Assembly: GCA_014218235.1 (NCBI GenBank)
Contig: CM024753.1
Location: 6,572,001-6,636,000, forward strand
Origin: Colocasia esculenta
Lineage: Eukaryota > Streptophyta > Magnoliopsida > Alismatales > Araceae
Direction of reading: 5' to 3'
Length of the DNA stretch: 64,000 nt
Part shown: positions 48,381 through 61,599 of the stretch, one piece after another
Position numbering within the stretch: position 1 is the first letter of the stretch
Layout: each line of letters opens with the position of its first letter
The notes under the pieces: generated by a model
What the model saw: only the letters and a program-made list of their open reading frames with translations
Database searches by the model: none
What the model was told of the DNA's origin: nothing
Position numbers and translations under genes: made by a program

Positions 48381-51300
48381 TCGCTGGGCGAATGAATATC
48401 CGTGTTCGAGCGGAGGGTACGGCAGTCGGTGTACTAGTACACACGCTCCGGGGGGATTTTGGTCCCGGAACGAAATTCTGCGAAACCAGCACCCTGTCGA
48501 CCGTCTCGGAGTGCCGATTCCGAATTGTGGTCACATAAGCGATTCCGATGCCCGTGCGTAAAGTTATCCCCAATTCTTTCGCTGAAGGGGTTGGAATAAA
48601 CCGGAGGGGGTGACTATATTGGCGATGTTCGGGCACCCATATCCACGACCTGGGGAGGAGATCTCACGTCGAGTTGAACACGACTTCCGATCGCTGTGAC
48701 TGGATGGCTCGACGTGTGGGCTCCGCCAGCGATTCGCTTAATCAAGGGAGTCGCTACTGCCAAAAAACCTTGGAATAGGGGAGATCGTCGGCTAGAATCG
48801 CAATTTCAGAGTGCGGAATAATGGTTTTTCGACCCCGAAATGACGTCTAATTACCTGAGGCAATAAGGGGGCATCGAGCGCCTCTGAGTGCAGATTCCGA
48901 ATGGGGGTCTTATAAGCGATTCTGATAACCGAGCGAAAAGTTATGCCCGTTTGAGTGAAGGGGTGTCCGTATGCCATCGCATCGACAGCCTGCGACCGCG
49001 ATCCTGGAGAGGAATTTGGGCGCCGGCCCGGAAATCGCCGAATGCAACCATTTACCGACCGGGTTAAAGTGCCGATTCTGAATTGGGGCCTCGCGGGCGG
49101 TTCCGACCCTCGGGCGAATAGATGTCCGCGTCCGACCAGAGGGTACGACCGTCGGTGTAATAGTACACACGCTCCGGGGTGGAATTTTAGCCCCGAAACG
49201 AAATTCTGTGAACTAGCGCGTTGTCGACCGTCTCGAAGTGTCGAATCCAAATTGTGGTAACATAAGCGATTCTGATGTCCGTGCGGAAAGTTATGCCCAA
49301 TTCTTTCGCTGAAGGGGTGGGAATAAACCGGATGGGGTGACTATATCGGCGATGTTCGGGCACCCATATCCATGACCTGGGGAGGAGATCTCGCGTCGAG
49401 TTGAACACGACTTCCGATCATTGTGACTGGGCGGCTCCGTGTGTGGGCTCCGCCAGTGATTCGCGTAATCGAGGGAGTCGCTACTGCCAAAAAACCTTGG
49501 AATCGGGGAGATCATCGGCTAGAATCACAATTTCGGAGTGCGAAACATAGGTTTTTCGACCTGGAAACAACGTCTTATCACCTGAGGCTATAATGGGGCA
49601 TCGAGCGCCTCTGAGTACCGATTCCAAATTGGGGTCTTATAAGCGATTCCGATAACCGAGCGAAAAGTTATGCCCGTTTGAGTGAAGCAGTGTCCGTATG
49701 CGATCGCGCTCCCAGAGAGGAATTTGGATGCCGGATCGGAAGTCTCCGAATGTGAGCATTTACTGACCGAGTCGAAGTGCCGATTCTCAATTGGGGCCTC
49801 GCGGGCAGTTCCGACCCCCAGGCGAATAAATATCCTCGTTCGACCGGAGGGTATGACAGTCGGTGTACTAGTACACACTCTCCGAGAGAGGGAATTTTGG
49901 CCCCCGGACGGAATTCGGCAAAACCAGTGCGCTGTCGACCGTCTCGGAGTGCTGATTCCAAATTGTGGTAACATAAGTGATTCCGATGCCCGTGCGGAAA
50001 GTTATGTCCAATTCTTTCGCTGAAGGGGTGGGAATAAACCGGAGGGGGTGACTATATCGGCGATGTTCGGGCACCCATATCCACGACCTGGGGAGGAGAT
50101 CTCGCGTCGAGTTGAACACGACTTCCGATCGCTATGATTGGGCGGCTCCGCGTGTGGGCTCCCCCAGCGATTCGCGTAATCGAGGGAGTCGCTACTGGCA
50201 AAAAACCTTGGAATAGGGGAGATCGTCGGCTAGAATCACAATTTTAGAGTTCGAAATAAAGGTTTTTCGACCCCGAGATGACTCTTATCACATGAGGCAA
50301 CAAGGCATCGTGCGTCTCTGAGTGCCGATTCCAAATTGGGGTCTTATAAGCGATTCCGATAACCGAGCGAAAAGTTATGCCCGTTTGAGTGAAGCAGTGT
50401 CCGTATGCGATCGCGCTCCAGAGAGGAATTTGGATGCCGGATCGGAAGTCTCCGAATGTGAGCATTTACTGACCGGTCGAAGTGCCGATCTCAATTGGGG
50501 CCTCGCGGGCAGTTCCGACCCCCAGGCGAATAAATATCCTCGTTCGACCGGAGGGTATGAAGTCGGTCGTGTATAGACACTCTCCGAGAGAGGGAATTTT
50601 GGCCCCGGAACGGAATTCGGCAAAACCAGTGCGCTGTCGACCGTCTCGGAGTGCTGATCCAAATTGTGGTAACATAAGTGATTCCGATGCCAGTGCGGAA
50701 AGTTATGTCCAATTCTTTCGCTGAAGGGGTGGGAATAAACCGGAGGGGGTGACTATACGGCGATGTCGGGCACCCATATCCACGACTGGGGAGGAGATCT
50801 CGCGTCGAGAGTGAACACGACTTCCGATCGCTATGATTGGGCGGCTCCGCGTGTGGGCTCCCCCAGCGATTCGCGTAATCGAGGGAGCGCTACTGGCAAA
50901 AAACCTTGGAATAGGGGAGATCGTCGGCTAGAATCACAATTTTAGAGTTCGAAATAAAGGTTTTTCGACCCCGAGATGACGTCTTATCACATGAGGCAAC
51001 AAAGGGTCATCGTGCGTCTCTGAGTGCCGATTCCAAATTGGGGTCTTATAAGCGATTTCGATAACCGAGCAAACAATTATGCCCGTTTGAGCGAAGCAGT
51101 GTCTGTATGCGATCGCATCGCCAGCCTGCGACCGCTCTCCCAGAGAGAATTTGGTCGCCAGACTGAAAATCTCCGAATGCGGCCATTTACCGACCGGGTC
51201 GAAGTGCTGATTCTGAATTGGGGCCACACGGGTGGTTTCGATCCCTGGGTAATGAATATCTACGTCCGACCGGAGGGTACGGCAGTCGGTGTATATGTGG

Positions 51301-54300
51301 TGACACACGCTCCGTGGGGAATTTGGCCGCGGAATGAAATTCTGCGAAACCAGCGCCCTGTCGACCGTTTCGGAGTGCCGATTCCGAATTGTGGTCACAT
51401 AAGCGATCCGATGCCCGTGCGTAAAGTTATGCCCAATTTTTTCGCTAAAGGGGTTGGAATAAAACCGGAGGGGTGACTATATCGGCGATGTTCGGGCACC
51501 CATATCCACGACCGGGGGAGGAGATCTCACGTCGAGTTGAACACGACTTCCGATCGCTGTGACTGGATGGCTCGACGTGTGGGCTCCTCCAGCGATTCGC
51601 TTAATCAAGGGAGTCGCTACTGCCAAAAAACCTTGGAATATGGGAGATCGTCGGCTAGAATCGCAATTTCAAATTGCGAAATAATGGTTTTTTGCCCCTG
51701 AAATGACGTCTTATTACCTGAGGCAATAAGGGGGCATCGAGCACCTCTGAGTGCCGATTCCGAATTGGGGTCTTATAAGCGATTCTGATAACCGAGCGAA
51801 AAGTTATGCCCATTTGAGTGAAGGGGTGTCCGTTTGCTATCGCATCGACAGCCTGCGACCGCGCTCCTGGAGAGGAATTTGGGCGTCGGCCCGGAAATCT
51901 CCGAATGCAACCATTTACCGACCGGGTTAAAGTGCCGATTCTGAATTGGGGCCTCGCGGGCGGTTCCGACCCCCGGGCGAATAAATGTCCGCGTTCGACC
52001 AAAGGGTACAGCAGTCGGTGTACTAGTACACACGCTCCGGGGTGGAATTTTAGCTCCGAAACGGAATTCTGTGAAACCAGCGCGTTGTCGACCGTCTCGG
52101 AGTGTCGATTCCAAATTGTGGTAACATAAGCGATTCTGATCTCCGTGCGGAAAGTTATGCCCAATTCTTTCGCTGAAGGGGTGGGAATAAACCGGATGGG
52201 GTGACTATATCGGCGATATTCGGGCACCCATATCCATGACCTGGGGAGGAGATCTCGCATCGAGTTGAACATGACTTTCGATCATTGTGACTGGGCGGCT
52301 CCGTATGTGGGCTCCGCCAGCGATTCGCGTAATCGAGGGAGTCGCTGCTGCCAAAAAACCTTGGAATAGGGGAGATCGTCGGCTAGAATCACAATTTCGG
52401 AGTGCGAAATATAGGTTTTTCGACCCGGAAACGATGTCTTATCGCCTGAGGCTATAAAGGGGCATCGAGCGCCTCTGAGTGCCAATTCCAAATTGGGGTC
52501 TTATAAGTGATTCCGATAACCGAGCGAAAAGTTATGCCCCTTTAAGCGAAGCAGTGTCCGTATGCGATCGCGCTCCCAGAGAGGAATTTGGATGCCGGAC
52601 CGGAAATCTCCGAATGTGAGCATTTACTGACCGGGGCAAAGTGCCGATTCTCAATTGGGGACTCGCGGGCGGTTCCGACCCCCAGGCGAATAAATATCCT
52701 CGTCCGACCGGAGGGTATGACAGTCGGTGTACTAGTACACACTCTCCGAGAGAGGGAATTTTGGCCCCCGGAACGGAATTCGGCAAAACCAGTGCGCTGT
52801 CGACCGTCTCGGAGTGCTGATTCCAAATTGTGGTAACATAAGTGATTCCGATGCCCGTGCAGAAAGTTATGTCCAATTCTTTCGCTGAAGGGGTGGGAAT
52901 AAACCGGAGGGGGTGACTATATCGGCGATGTTCGGGCACCCATATCCACGACCTGGGGAGGAGATCTCGCGTCGAGTTGAACACGACTTCCGATCGCTAT
53001 GATTGGGCGGCTCCGCGTGTGGGCTCCCCCAGCGATTCGCGTAATCGAGGGAGTCGCTACTGGCAAAAACCTTGGAATAGGGGAGATCGTCGGCTAGAAT
53101 CACAATTTTAGAGTTCGAAATAAAGGTTTTTCGACCCTGAGATGACGCCTTATCACATGAGGCAACAAAGAGTCATCGTGCGTCTCTGAGTGCCGATTCC
53201 AAATTGGGGTCTTATAAGCGATTTCGATAACCGAGCAAACAATTATGCCCGTTTGAGCGAAGCAGTGTCTGTATGCGATCGCATCGCCAGCCTGCGACCG
53301 CTCTCCCAGAGAGAATTTGGTCGCCAGACTGGAAATCTCCGAATGCGGCCATTTACCGACCGGGTCGAAGTGCCGATTCTGAATTGGGGCCTCACGGGCG
53401 ATTTCGATCCCTGGGCAAATGAATATCTGCGTCCGACCGGACGGTACGGCAGTCGGTGTACTAGTACACACGCTCCGGGGGGGGGGGGGGGGGGGGGATT
53501 TTGGCCCCAAAACGGAATTCCGCGAAACCAGCGCCCTGTCGACCGTCTCGGGGTGCCGATTCTGAATTGTGGTCACATAAGCGATTCCGATGCCCGTGCG
53601 TAAAGTTATGCCCAATTCTTTCGCTGAAGGGGTGGGAATAAACCGGAGGGGATGACTATATCGGCGATGTTCGGGCACCCATATCCACAACCTGGGGAGG
53701 AGATCTCACATCGAGTTGAACACGACTTTCGATCGTTGTGACTGGGCGGCTCCGCGTGTGGGCTCCCCCAGCGATTCCGTAATCGAGGGAGTCGCTACTG
53801 CAAAAAAACCTTGGAATAGGGGAGATCGTCCACCAGAATCGCAATTTCGGAGTGCGAAACGAAGGTTTTTCGACCCCGAAACGACGTCGTATCACCTGAG
53901 GCAACAAGGGGGGTGTCGAGCGCCTCCGAGTGCCGATTCCAAATTAGGTTCTTTTAAGCGATTCCGATAACCGAGCAAAATGTTATGCCCGTTTGAGCGA
54001 AGAGATGTTCGTTTGCGATCGCATCGGCAGCCTGCGACCTTGCTCCCGGAGAGGAATTTCGACGCCGGACCAGAAATCTCCGAATGTGACTATTTACCGA
54101 CCGGGTCGAAGTTTCGATTCTGAATTGGGGCCTCGCGGGTGGTTCCGACCCCCGACGAATAAATATCCGCGTCCGACCGGAGGGTACGGTAGTCGGTATA
54201 CTAGTACACACGCTCCGGGGGGAATTTTTGCCACGAAATGGAATTCCTGAAGCCAGCGCCCTGTCGACCGTCTCAGAGTGCCGATTCCAAATTGTTGTAA

Positions 54301-57071
54301 CATAAGCGATTCCGATGCCCGTGCGAAATGTTATGCCTAATTCTTTCGCTGAAGGGGTGGGAATAAATCGGAGGGGGTGACTATATCGGCGATGTTCGGG
54401 CACCCCTATCCACGACCTGGGGAGGAGATCTCGTGTCGAGTTGAACACGACTTCCGATCGCTGTGACTGAGCTGCTCCGCGTGTGGGCTCCGCCAGCGAT
54501 TCGCGTAATCAAGGGAGTCGCTACTGCAAAAAATCCTTGGAATGGGGAGATCGTCTGCTAGAATCGCAATTTCGGAGTGCGAAACGAACGTTGTTTGACC
54601 CTAAAATGACGTCTTATCGCCTGAGCAATAAGGGAGCATCGAGCGCCCTTGAGTGCCAATTCCGAATTGGGGTCATATAAGCAATTCCGATAACCGAGCA
54701 AAAAGTTATGCCCGTTTGAGCGAAGCGGTGTCCGTATGCGATCGCATCGGCAGCCTGCAACTGCGCTTCTTGAGAAGAATTTGGGTGCCTGACCGGAAAT
54801 CTCCGAATGCGACTATTTACTGATCGGGTCGAACTGTCGATTCTGAATTGGGGTCTCGCGGGCGGTTCCGACCCCCAAACAAATAAATATCCGCGTCCAA
54901 CTGGTGGGTACGGCAGTCAGTGTACTAGTACACACGCTCCGGTGGGAATTTTGGCCCCGGAACGGAATTCCGCGAAACCAGCGCCCTGTCGACCGTCTCG
55001 GAGTGCCGATTCCGAATTGTGGTAACATAAGCGATTCCGATGCCCTTGTAGAATGTCATGCCCAATTCTTTCGCTGAAGGCGTGGGAATAAATCGGAGGG
55101 GTGACTATATCGGCGATGTTCGGGAACCCATATCCACGACCTGGGGAGGAGATCTCGCGTCGAGTTGAACACGACTTCCGATCGCTGTGACTGGACGGCT
55201 CCGCGTGTGGGCTCCGCCAGCGATTCGCGTAATCGAGGGAGTCGCTACTGCCAAAAAACCTTGGAATAGGGGAGATCATCGGCTAGAATCATAATTTCGG
55301 AGTACGAAACGAAGGTTTTTCAACCCCGAAATGACGTCTTATCGCCCGAGGCAAAAAGGGGGCATCGAGCGCCTCTGAGTGCCGATTCCGAATTGGGGTC
55401 TTATAAGCGATTCCGATAACCGAGCGAAAAGTCATGCCTGTTTGAGCGAAGCGGTGTCCGTATGCGATCGCATCGGCAGCCTGCGACCGTGGTCTCGGAG
55501 AGGAATTTGGGCGCTGGATCGGAAATCTCCGAATGTGACCATTTACCGATCGGGTCGAAGTGCCGATTCTGATTTGGGGCCTCGCGGGCGGTTCCGACCC
55601 CTGGACGAATAAATATCCGCGTCCGATCGGAGGGTACGGCAGTCGGTGTACTAGTACACACGCTCCGGGGGGGGGGGGGGGGGGAATTTTAGCCCCAGAA
55701 CGAAATTCCGCACAACTAGCGCCATGTCGACCGTCTCGGAGTGCCGATTCTGAATTGTGGTCACATAAGCGATTCCGATGCCCGTGTGTAATGTTATGCC
55801 CAATTCTTTCACTGAAGGGGTGGGAATAAACCGGAGGGGGTGACTATATCGGCGATATTTGGGCACCCATATCCACGACATGGGGAGGAGATCACACGTC
55901 GAGTTGAGCACGACTTCCGACCGCTGTGACTGGGCGGCTCCGTGTGCATGCTCCGCCAGCGATCGCGTAATCGAGGGAGTCGCTACTGCCAAGAAACATT
56001 GGAATAGGGGAGATCGTCAGCTAGAATCACAATTTCAGAGTGTGAAACAAAGGCTTTTCGACCCCGAAACATTGTCTTATTACCTGATGTAATAAGGGGG
56101 CGTCGAGCGCCTCTGAGTGCCGATTCCGAATTGGGGTCTTATAAGCGATTCTAATAACCGAGCGAAAAGTTATGCTCGTTTGAGCGAAAGGGGTGTTCGT
56201 ATGCGATCGCATCGGCAGCCTGCGACTGCGCTCCTGGAGAGGAATGTGGGCGCCAGTCCAGAAATCTCCGAATGTGACCATTAACCGACCGGGACATAGG
56301 GCCGATTCTGAATTGGGGCCTCGCGGGCGGTTCCGATCCTCGGGCGAATAAATATCCGCGTCCGATCAGAGGGTACGTCAGTCGGTGTACTAGTACACAC
56401 ACTCCGAGGGAGAATTTTGGCCCCGAAACGGAATTCCGCGAAACCAACACGCTGTCGACTGTCTCGGAGTGCCGATTCCGAATTGTGGTAACATAAGCGA
56501 TTCTGATGCCCGTGCGGAAAGTTATGCCCAATTCTTTCACTGAAGGGGTGGGAATAAACCGGAGGGGGTGACTATATCGGCGATGTTCGGGCACCCATAT
56601 CCACGACCTGGGGAGGAGATCTCGCGTCGAGTTGAACACGACTTCCGATCGCTATGACTGGGCGGCTCCGCGTGTGGGCTCCGCCAGCGATTCGCATAAT
56701 CGAGGGAGTCGCTACTGCAAAAAAACCTTGGAATAGGGAAGATCATCCGCTAGAATCGCAATTTCGGAGTGCGAAACGAAGGTTGTTTGACCCCGAAACG
56801 ACGTCGTATCGCCTGAGACAACAAGAAGGCGTCGAGCGCCTCTGAGTGCCGATTCCAAATTAGGGTCTTTTAAGCGATGCCGATAACTGAGCAAAAAGTT
56901 ATGCCCGTTTGAGTGAAGCGGTGTCCGTATGCGATCGTATCGGCAGCCTGCAACCGCGCTCCTGGAGAGGAATTTGGGCGCCGGACCAAAAATCTCCGAA
57001 TGTGACCATTTACCGACCAGGTCGAAGTGCCGATTGGTAATTCGGGCCTCGTGGGCGGTTCCGACCCCCGG

Positions 57072-57429
57072 GCGAATCGCTGGCAGAAACCATACGCGGA
57101 GCCTCCCCTACCGTCGACCGGGGGTACGGCACGAGAAGCAGATCGTCCACAAACTCGACGCGAGATCTCCTCCCCAGGTCGTGGATATGGGTGCCCGAAC
57201 ATCGCCGATATAGTCACCCCCTCCGGTTTATTCCCACCCCTTCAGCGAAAGAATTGGGCATAACTTTCCGCACGGGCATCGGAATCGCTTATGTGACCAC
57301 AATTGGGAATTGCACTTCGAGACGGTCGACAGCGCGCTGGTTTTGCAGAATTCCGTTCCATGGCCAAAATCCCACCCCGGAGCGTGTGTACTAGTACACC
57401 GACTGTCGTACCCTCCGGTCGGACGCGGA
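57072..57429 (-). repeat. Inverted satellite fragment at the array edge
   Basis: From GCGAATCGCTGG onward the sequence is monomers D, C and B read on the minus strand. This includes GTGGATATGGGTGCCCGAAC, TTTATTCCCACCCC, GCGGTCGAC-type ends and the B palindrome near 57387-57401. It stops at GGTCGGACGCGGA. About 60 bp of the D-C join (57105-57163) are scrambled or strongly diverged. The flip occurs at GCGAAT, which is present in both B (GGGCGAATAAAT) and inverted D. Confidence 0.88.
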
Positions 57430-59343
57430 CACAACGGACAATATTGGAGACATATCCATCCGGAAATCTCAATTGCTTCAACCATTGCAACACTTCCTTA
57501 ATCTGTCTAGCCCCAAGCACATATGAAGCTTTAGGTTGCACCACTTTTCCACTAACATGCTGCAGCTCTAGTTCTGGACGTCTGCAAAGTACTTTCAAAT
57601 CCATTCGTGCCTTGACGTTATCCTTCGTTTTGCCTTTGACATCCATAACTGTGTTGAACACATTATCAAAAACATTCTTCTCTATATGCATGACGTCTAG
57701 GTTATGTCGTATCAAAAGTGTTGACCAATAAGGCAATTCCCAAAATATGATTTGCTTCACCCAATTGTGATCCTTCCCAAAGCCGGGGATTTGTCAGGTA
57801 CTACCAGCCAGTTGTGATACAGTCGGTAAGTTCTGGACCCGCCTCGCCATGTTTCCACCAGACACCTGTTCCATATCTACCTCCTCCATCACAATTGTAT
57901 TTTTCATAAAAGAATTCTTTTGCTTTCGGAAAGGATGGTCACTCGGTAGAAACCGACGGTGACAATCGAACCAACATGATTTTCCCCCAGATTTCAATAC
58001 GAATGATTTAGAATCCTCCATGCAATAAGGACATGCCAACCTCCCATATGTGCTCCAGCCAGATAACATGTCGTATGCTGGAAGTCACTTATTGTCCACA
58101 TTAATGCAGCCTTCAATTGAAATTCTATTTTCTGGATGCATCATAAGAGAGAACCCTATCTGACCATAACAATTTTAGTTCATCACTCAACGGTCTAAGA
58201 TATATGTCTATATTTTTTCCTGGACTTTTTGGACCCGAATCAGCAATGAAAGGACAGATTCTCACGCTTCATGCACATGCCTGGCGGAAGGTTATACTGG
58301 TTAGAAATATTGGCCAACATGAGTAAGATGCCACCGAGCCTCCGAATGGATTGAAACCGTCTGTGCATAAACCCGCCGCACGTTGCGTGGATCCCTTAGA
58401 AGTAAGGATGAGTATGGCTAAAATGAGCCCAAGCATCACCATCGTCAGGATGACTCATTTCAAGATCGTCACGACGGACTCTTTCCGCATGCCAAGTCAT
58501 GTGTCCAGCTGTCTTCGGAGACATGAACAACCGCTGCAATCTAGGTGTGATCGGAAAGTACCGCAATGACTTATACAGAACATCCTTCTGCTTTGACTTG
58601 TCCCCTCTCTTAGGCTTGAATCTATCATGCTTACAAATATAACATGATGTCTTATTTGCATCATCTTTGTAGTACAACATACGGTGATTCGGACATTAAT
58701 CAATTTTCATAAAACCAAGCCCCAGATCATTCACCATCTTCTTCGCACGGTAAAAATCAGCAAGTAACCTCTCTGATTGAGGAAGCATACTCTTGACGAG
58801 TAAGAGAAGCCGATCAAAACAACTCTCGCTCATATGAAATTCAGATTTCAAATTCAATAGCTGCGACACTGCAGACAACTGTGTGTGCTTCTCACAACCA
58901 TCCCATAATGGCTTATCAGCATCTCGAAGTAACTGATAAAATCTTTGAGCTGTATCATTCGGCACTTCTTCATTTGTTTGATCTTCATGAATATTGAACT
59001 CCGGACCAGCAGCATCGACAACCATGTCTACGTACGTACTTGTGGAGGCAAAGTAATTAGCTGGTGCAGACGACTGAATATTCAACTCACCATGAGATGA
59101 CCATAACTCATAATGGGCAACAAATCCTCTCGTATACAAATGATGCTACACATCCCATGTCGATATCCACTTTCTATTCTTACAAGCCGAACACGGACAT
59201 CGGATGTTACCCATCGGATCACTGCTACTGATGAATTACTCAATGCAAACTGAATAAACTGTCGACTCTCCATCTTTAAACTCCTCTGTCACAACTCCAT
59301 TCACTATTCCATGGTACATCCATGACCGATTCTCATAAGACAT
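57430..59343 (-). pseudogene. CACTA transposase (TNPD-type), truncated and mutated
   Basis: The start is MSYENRSWMYHGIVNG, typical of the N-terminal transposase-associated domain of plant CACTA proteins. This is followed by a GNIRCPCSACKN zinc-like motif, broken by a frame change near 59260 and a stop near 59146. Later pieces carry WHAERVRRDD (58680-58396), NLPPGMCMKRENLS (about 58300-58250, then a frame change), LSGWSTYGRLACPYC (58069 on) and HNLDVMHIEKNVFDNV (after 57760), all characteristic of the Transposase_21 family. There is an in-frame TGA at 57796-57794 and frame changes near 58080 and 58690. The ORF then reads from FPDGYVSNIVRCV straight into satellite DNA, so a 57760-57242 open frame is a chance fusion. 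Confidence 0.9.
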
Positions 59344-61119
59344 TTTTCCTACACAGATTAAACGTCATGTCACGAGTTAAAATCCAACACACCCTCACAT
59401 CGTTCGAGTAAGTCAAAATGAATAGGTAGGATATATATTTAGATTACCACTTTTTACCCATCTGTGAATATTTGATCGCACTCAGATGACCATTTACTAT
59501 GTGTTTGTATTATTTGCTGAAAATTTGGCAGCATCTCCCCACCTCTCCGATATACCAAAAATATTATTGATTAAGATATTTTCTTAAACACTTACTAATA
59601 AGTGGTTAAGAAAATATTCTAAATCAATAAAGGTATATCAGAGAGGAGTGAGTAGATGCACCCGAAATTTTCGACAAATAATACAAATACATAGTAAATG
59701 ACCACCTAAATGCGATCAAACATTCACAGACTGTCTAAAACGGGACAATTCAAGACTTTGAGTTAGATATACACGTTCTCATCATTGAAAATAAGACTCG
59801 TGCACATCAATCCCTAAGTCTTGAACGGGAATGTTAATTGACACGGGCTTAACCGCTCTCGTGATGTGTGTGCAGTGAAAAAATTTTATACATGCATAGA
59901 TCAAATTTAAACCCAAATAAAATGAAAGGAATATGAAAATAAAATCATACATGTGAACAAGTGCAATAATAAACCAAATTCATACATATATGTACATGAA
60001 TTGCATTAAAGTAAGAATACATACTAATCACTAAACTAAAGTAAGCAATTAAAATAATCCATATAATAGTTGCAACGTGGAGGTTCATTCAAGGGTGAAT
60101 TTCGACGGATTAGATTGAGAACATGGTCTCTCTGCCTTACCAAAGAAGGCTTCATCGACCAATTGTACTATGTGGTGGTTAATCGAGCAAGTAATCATTT
60201 GTATGCCTACTAGTTAGGGTTTTAGTATTTTTCCAGATTTTTAGATCATGCTTTACATCTCTGTTTTCTCCTTTCTTTCAGTTGCTATCATGCATGTTCT
60301 GTATGTAGAACTCAACGACAGAATCTGGTGTCGTTATATTATCTATTGATGATAATCGATGCTGTCGTCAACTCCCCTTAGCGACAATTATGCTACCGTT
60401 AAGGTCATAGTTCTTCGAAATTTCTGATCAGCATTTCTTTGATAATTTTGTGAAGTTTATGCATGTTTATGGGTTCTGATTATTCTGTCATAGTGTGCTA
60501 TGTACTAATAGTGTTATAATAGAGACCCTAATATTTTTTAGATAAATGTGCAATTCACTATATTTTCTGGTTATATGAGAATTAAACATGTTTATAAGAG
60601 ATTTAATTTTTGTAAAATAGATATGTCACGAGGCATGTTTAGAAAAGTCTGATCTAGAATTATGATCACTGTGAGCATGTTTTTAGGCTGTTTAACTCGT
60701 TAATCCCTCTTAATAGAATGTTAAGTGTTTATGTAATACAATCTTGAAAAATATTTTAAATTCTAAAAATAGTTATAGTGATCTAAAAATTTTGAAAATT
60801 ATATGTACATTATATTGCATACGAAAGATTTGAGATAAAAATTTGAGCATGTTCTAACTTCTGTTTTAATAGTTATGAATTAATGACTTTCTTGTAACCA
60901 TGTTAAGCATGTTTAGTAAATCTGATTTATCATGTGAACTTTAATCATGTTTGGGTTCTGTTAATCATGTTTACCACTATAGATAGTAATAAAACTTATG
61001 AAAATTTTAGCATGTCTTCATGTCACAAGCATGTACATAAGTATGAATTAAAGAGCATGTAGTATATGTGCATGATTAAATGGGAAAATGTGTTAATGTG
61101 AAACTGTTGCAATGAGACA
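59344..61119. other. Non-coding leader region of the CACTA element
   Basis: This is about 1.8 kb of mostly AT-rich DNA between the transposase start and the G-rich block. It has no ORF worth calling and repeated CATGTTT-type words at 60280-61030. Its position fits a 5' untranslated region with a large intron, as in many CACTA elements, but I cannot fix splice sites. Confidence 0.45.
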
Positions 61120-61545
61120 CTACGAGGGGGCCCGGTGGGGGGTTGGAAGGGGAGGTGGCCGCCAGCAGGGGAGGGGGCCGGGTTGGGGGGGGGGGGGGGG
61201 GGCGTAGGAGAGGGGGGGGGGGCTGGGACGGGAGGGGGAGGGGGGGCCGATAGGAGGGGGAATGGAGGGGGGGGGGGCGACAGAGGAGGGGGGGGCTGGG
61301 GGGGAGGGGGAGGAGGGCCGAGAGGGAGGGGAATGGGAGGAGGGGGTCGAACAGGGAGGGGGGGGGCTGGGCGGAAGGGGAGGGGGGGAGGGGGGGGGGC
61401 GGGGGCTCCCCGGCGCCAGTCGCGAAGGTGGCGGGGGTGGGAGAGAAAGGGGGAGGGGATACACACATACTACTGGTCGGGGTTGGGGGGGGCGGGGGTG
61501 GCGGCGCGCGGCGAGGGGCGGCGGAGGCGAGCGGCGGCGAGGGGT
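61120..61545. repeat. Extreme G-rich low-complexity block
   Basis: The plus strand is dominated by G-runs of 4-18 separated by short spacers for about 400 bp. It could fold into many G-quadruplexes. On the minus (element-sense) strand it is a C-rich leader. Translations are Pro-rich or Gly-rich in all frames, as composition alone predicts, so no protein is called. Confidence 0.85.
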
Positions 61546-61550
61546 GTTTC

Positions 61551-61599
61551 AGCGCGAGAGAGAGAGAGAGAGAAGATAGGGAGAGAGAGCAGAGAGAGA

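Larger units (their letters stand above)
41714..57071 (+). repeat. Satellite array, segment 4
   Basis: About 21 units continue in phase after the gypsy solo LTR. This is the segment with the clearest recent homogenisation: a three-unit block at about 43982-46180 is repeated almost unchanged at 46181-48380, and three subfamilies alternate between 49.1 and 53.5 kb. G-runs are longest at 44792, 46990, 53477 and 55667. The segment ends inside monomer B at GGGCGAAT, where orientation flips. Confidence 0.95.

Noticed and set aside
1..57071. Ribosomal intergenic-spacer repeat as the identity of the satellite
   Set aside because: No 18S, 5.8S, 25S or 5S sequence is seen anywhere in the window, and the array is uninterrupted except by transposons.
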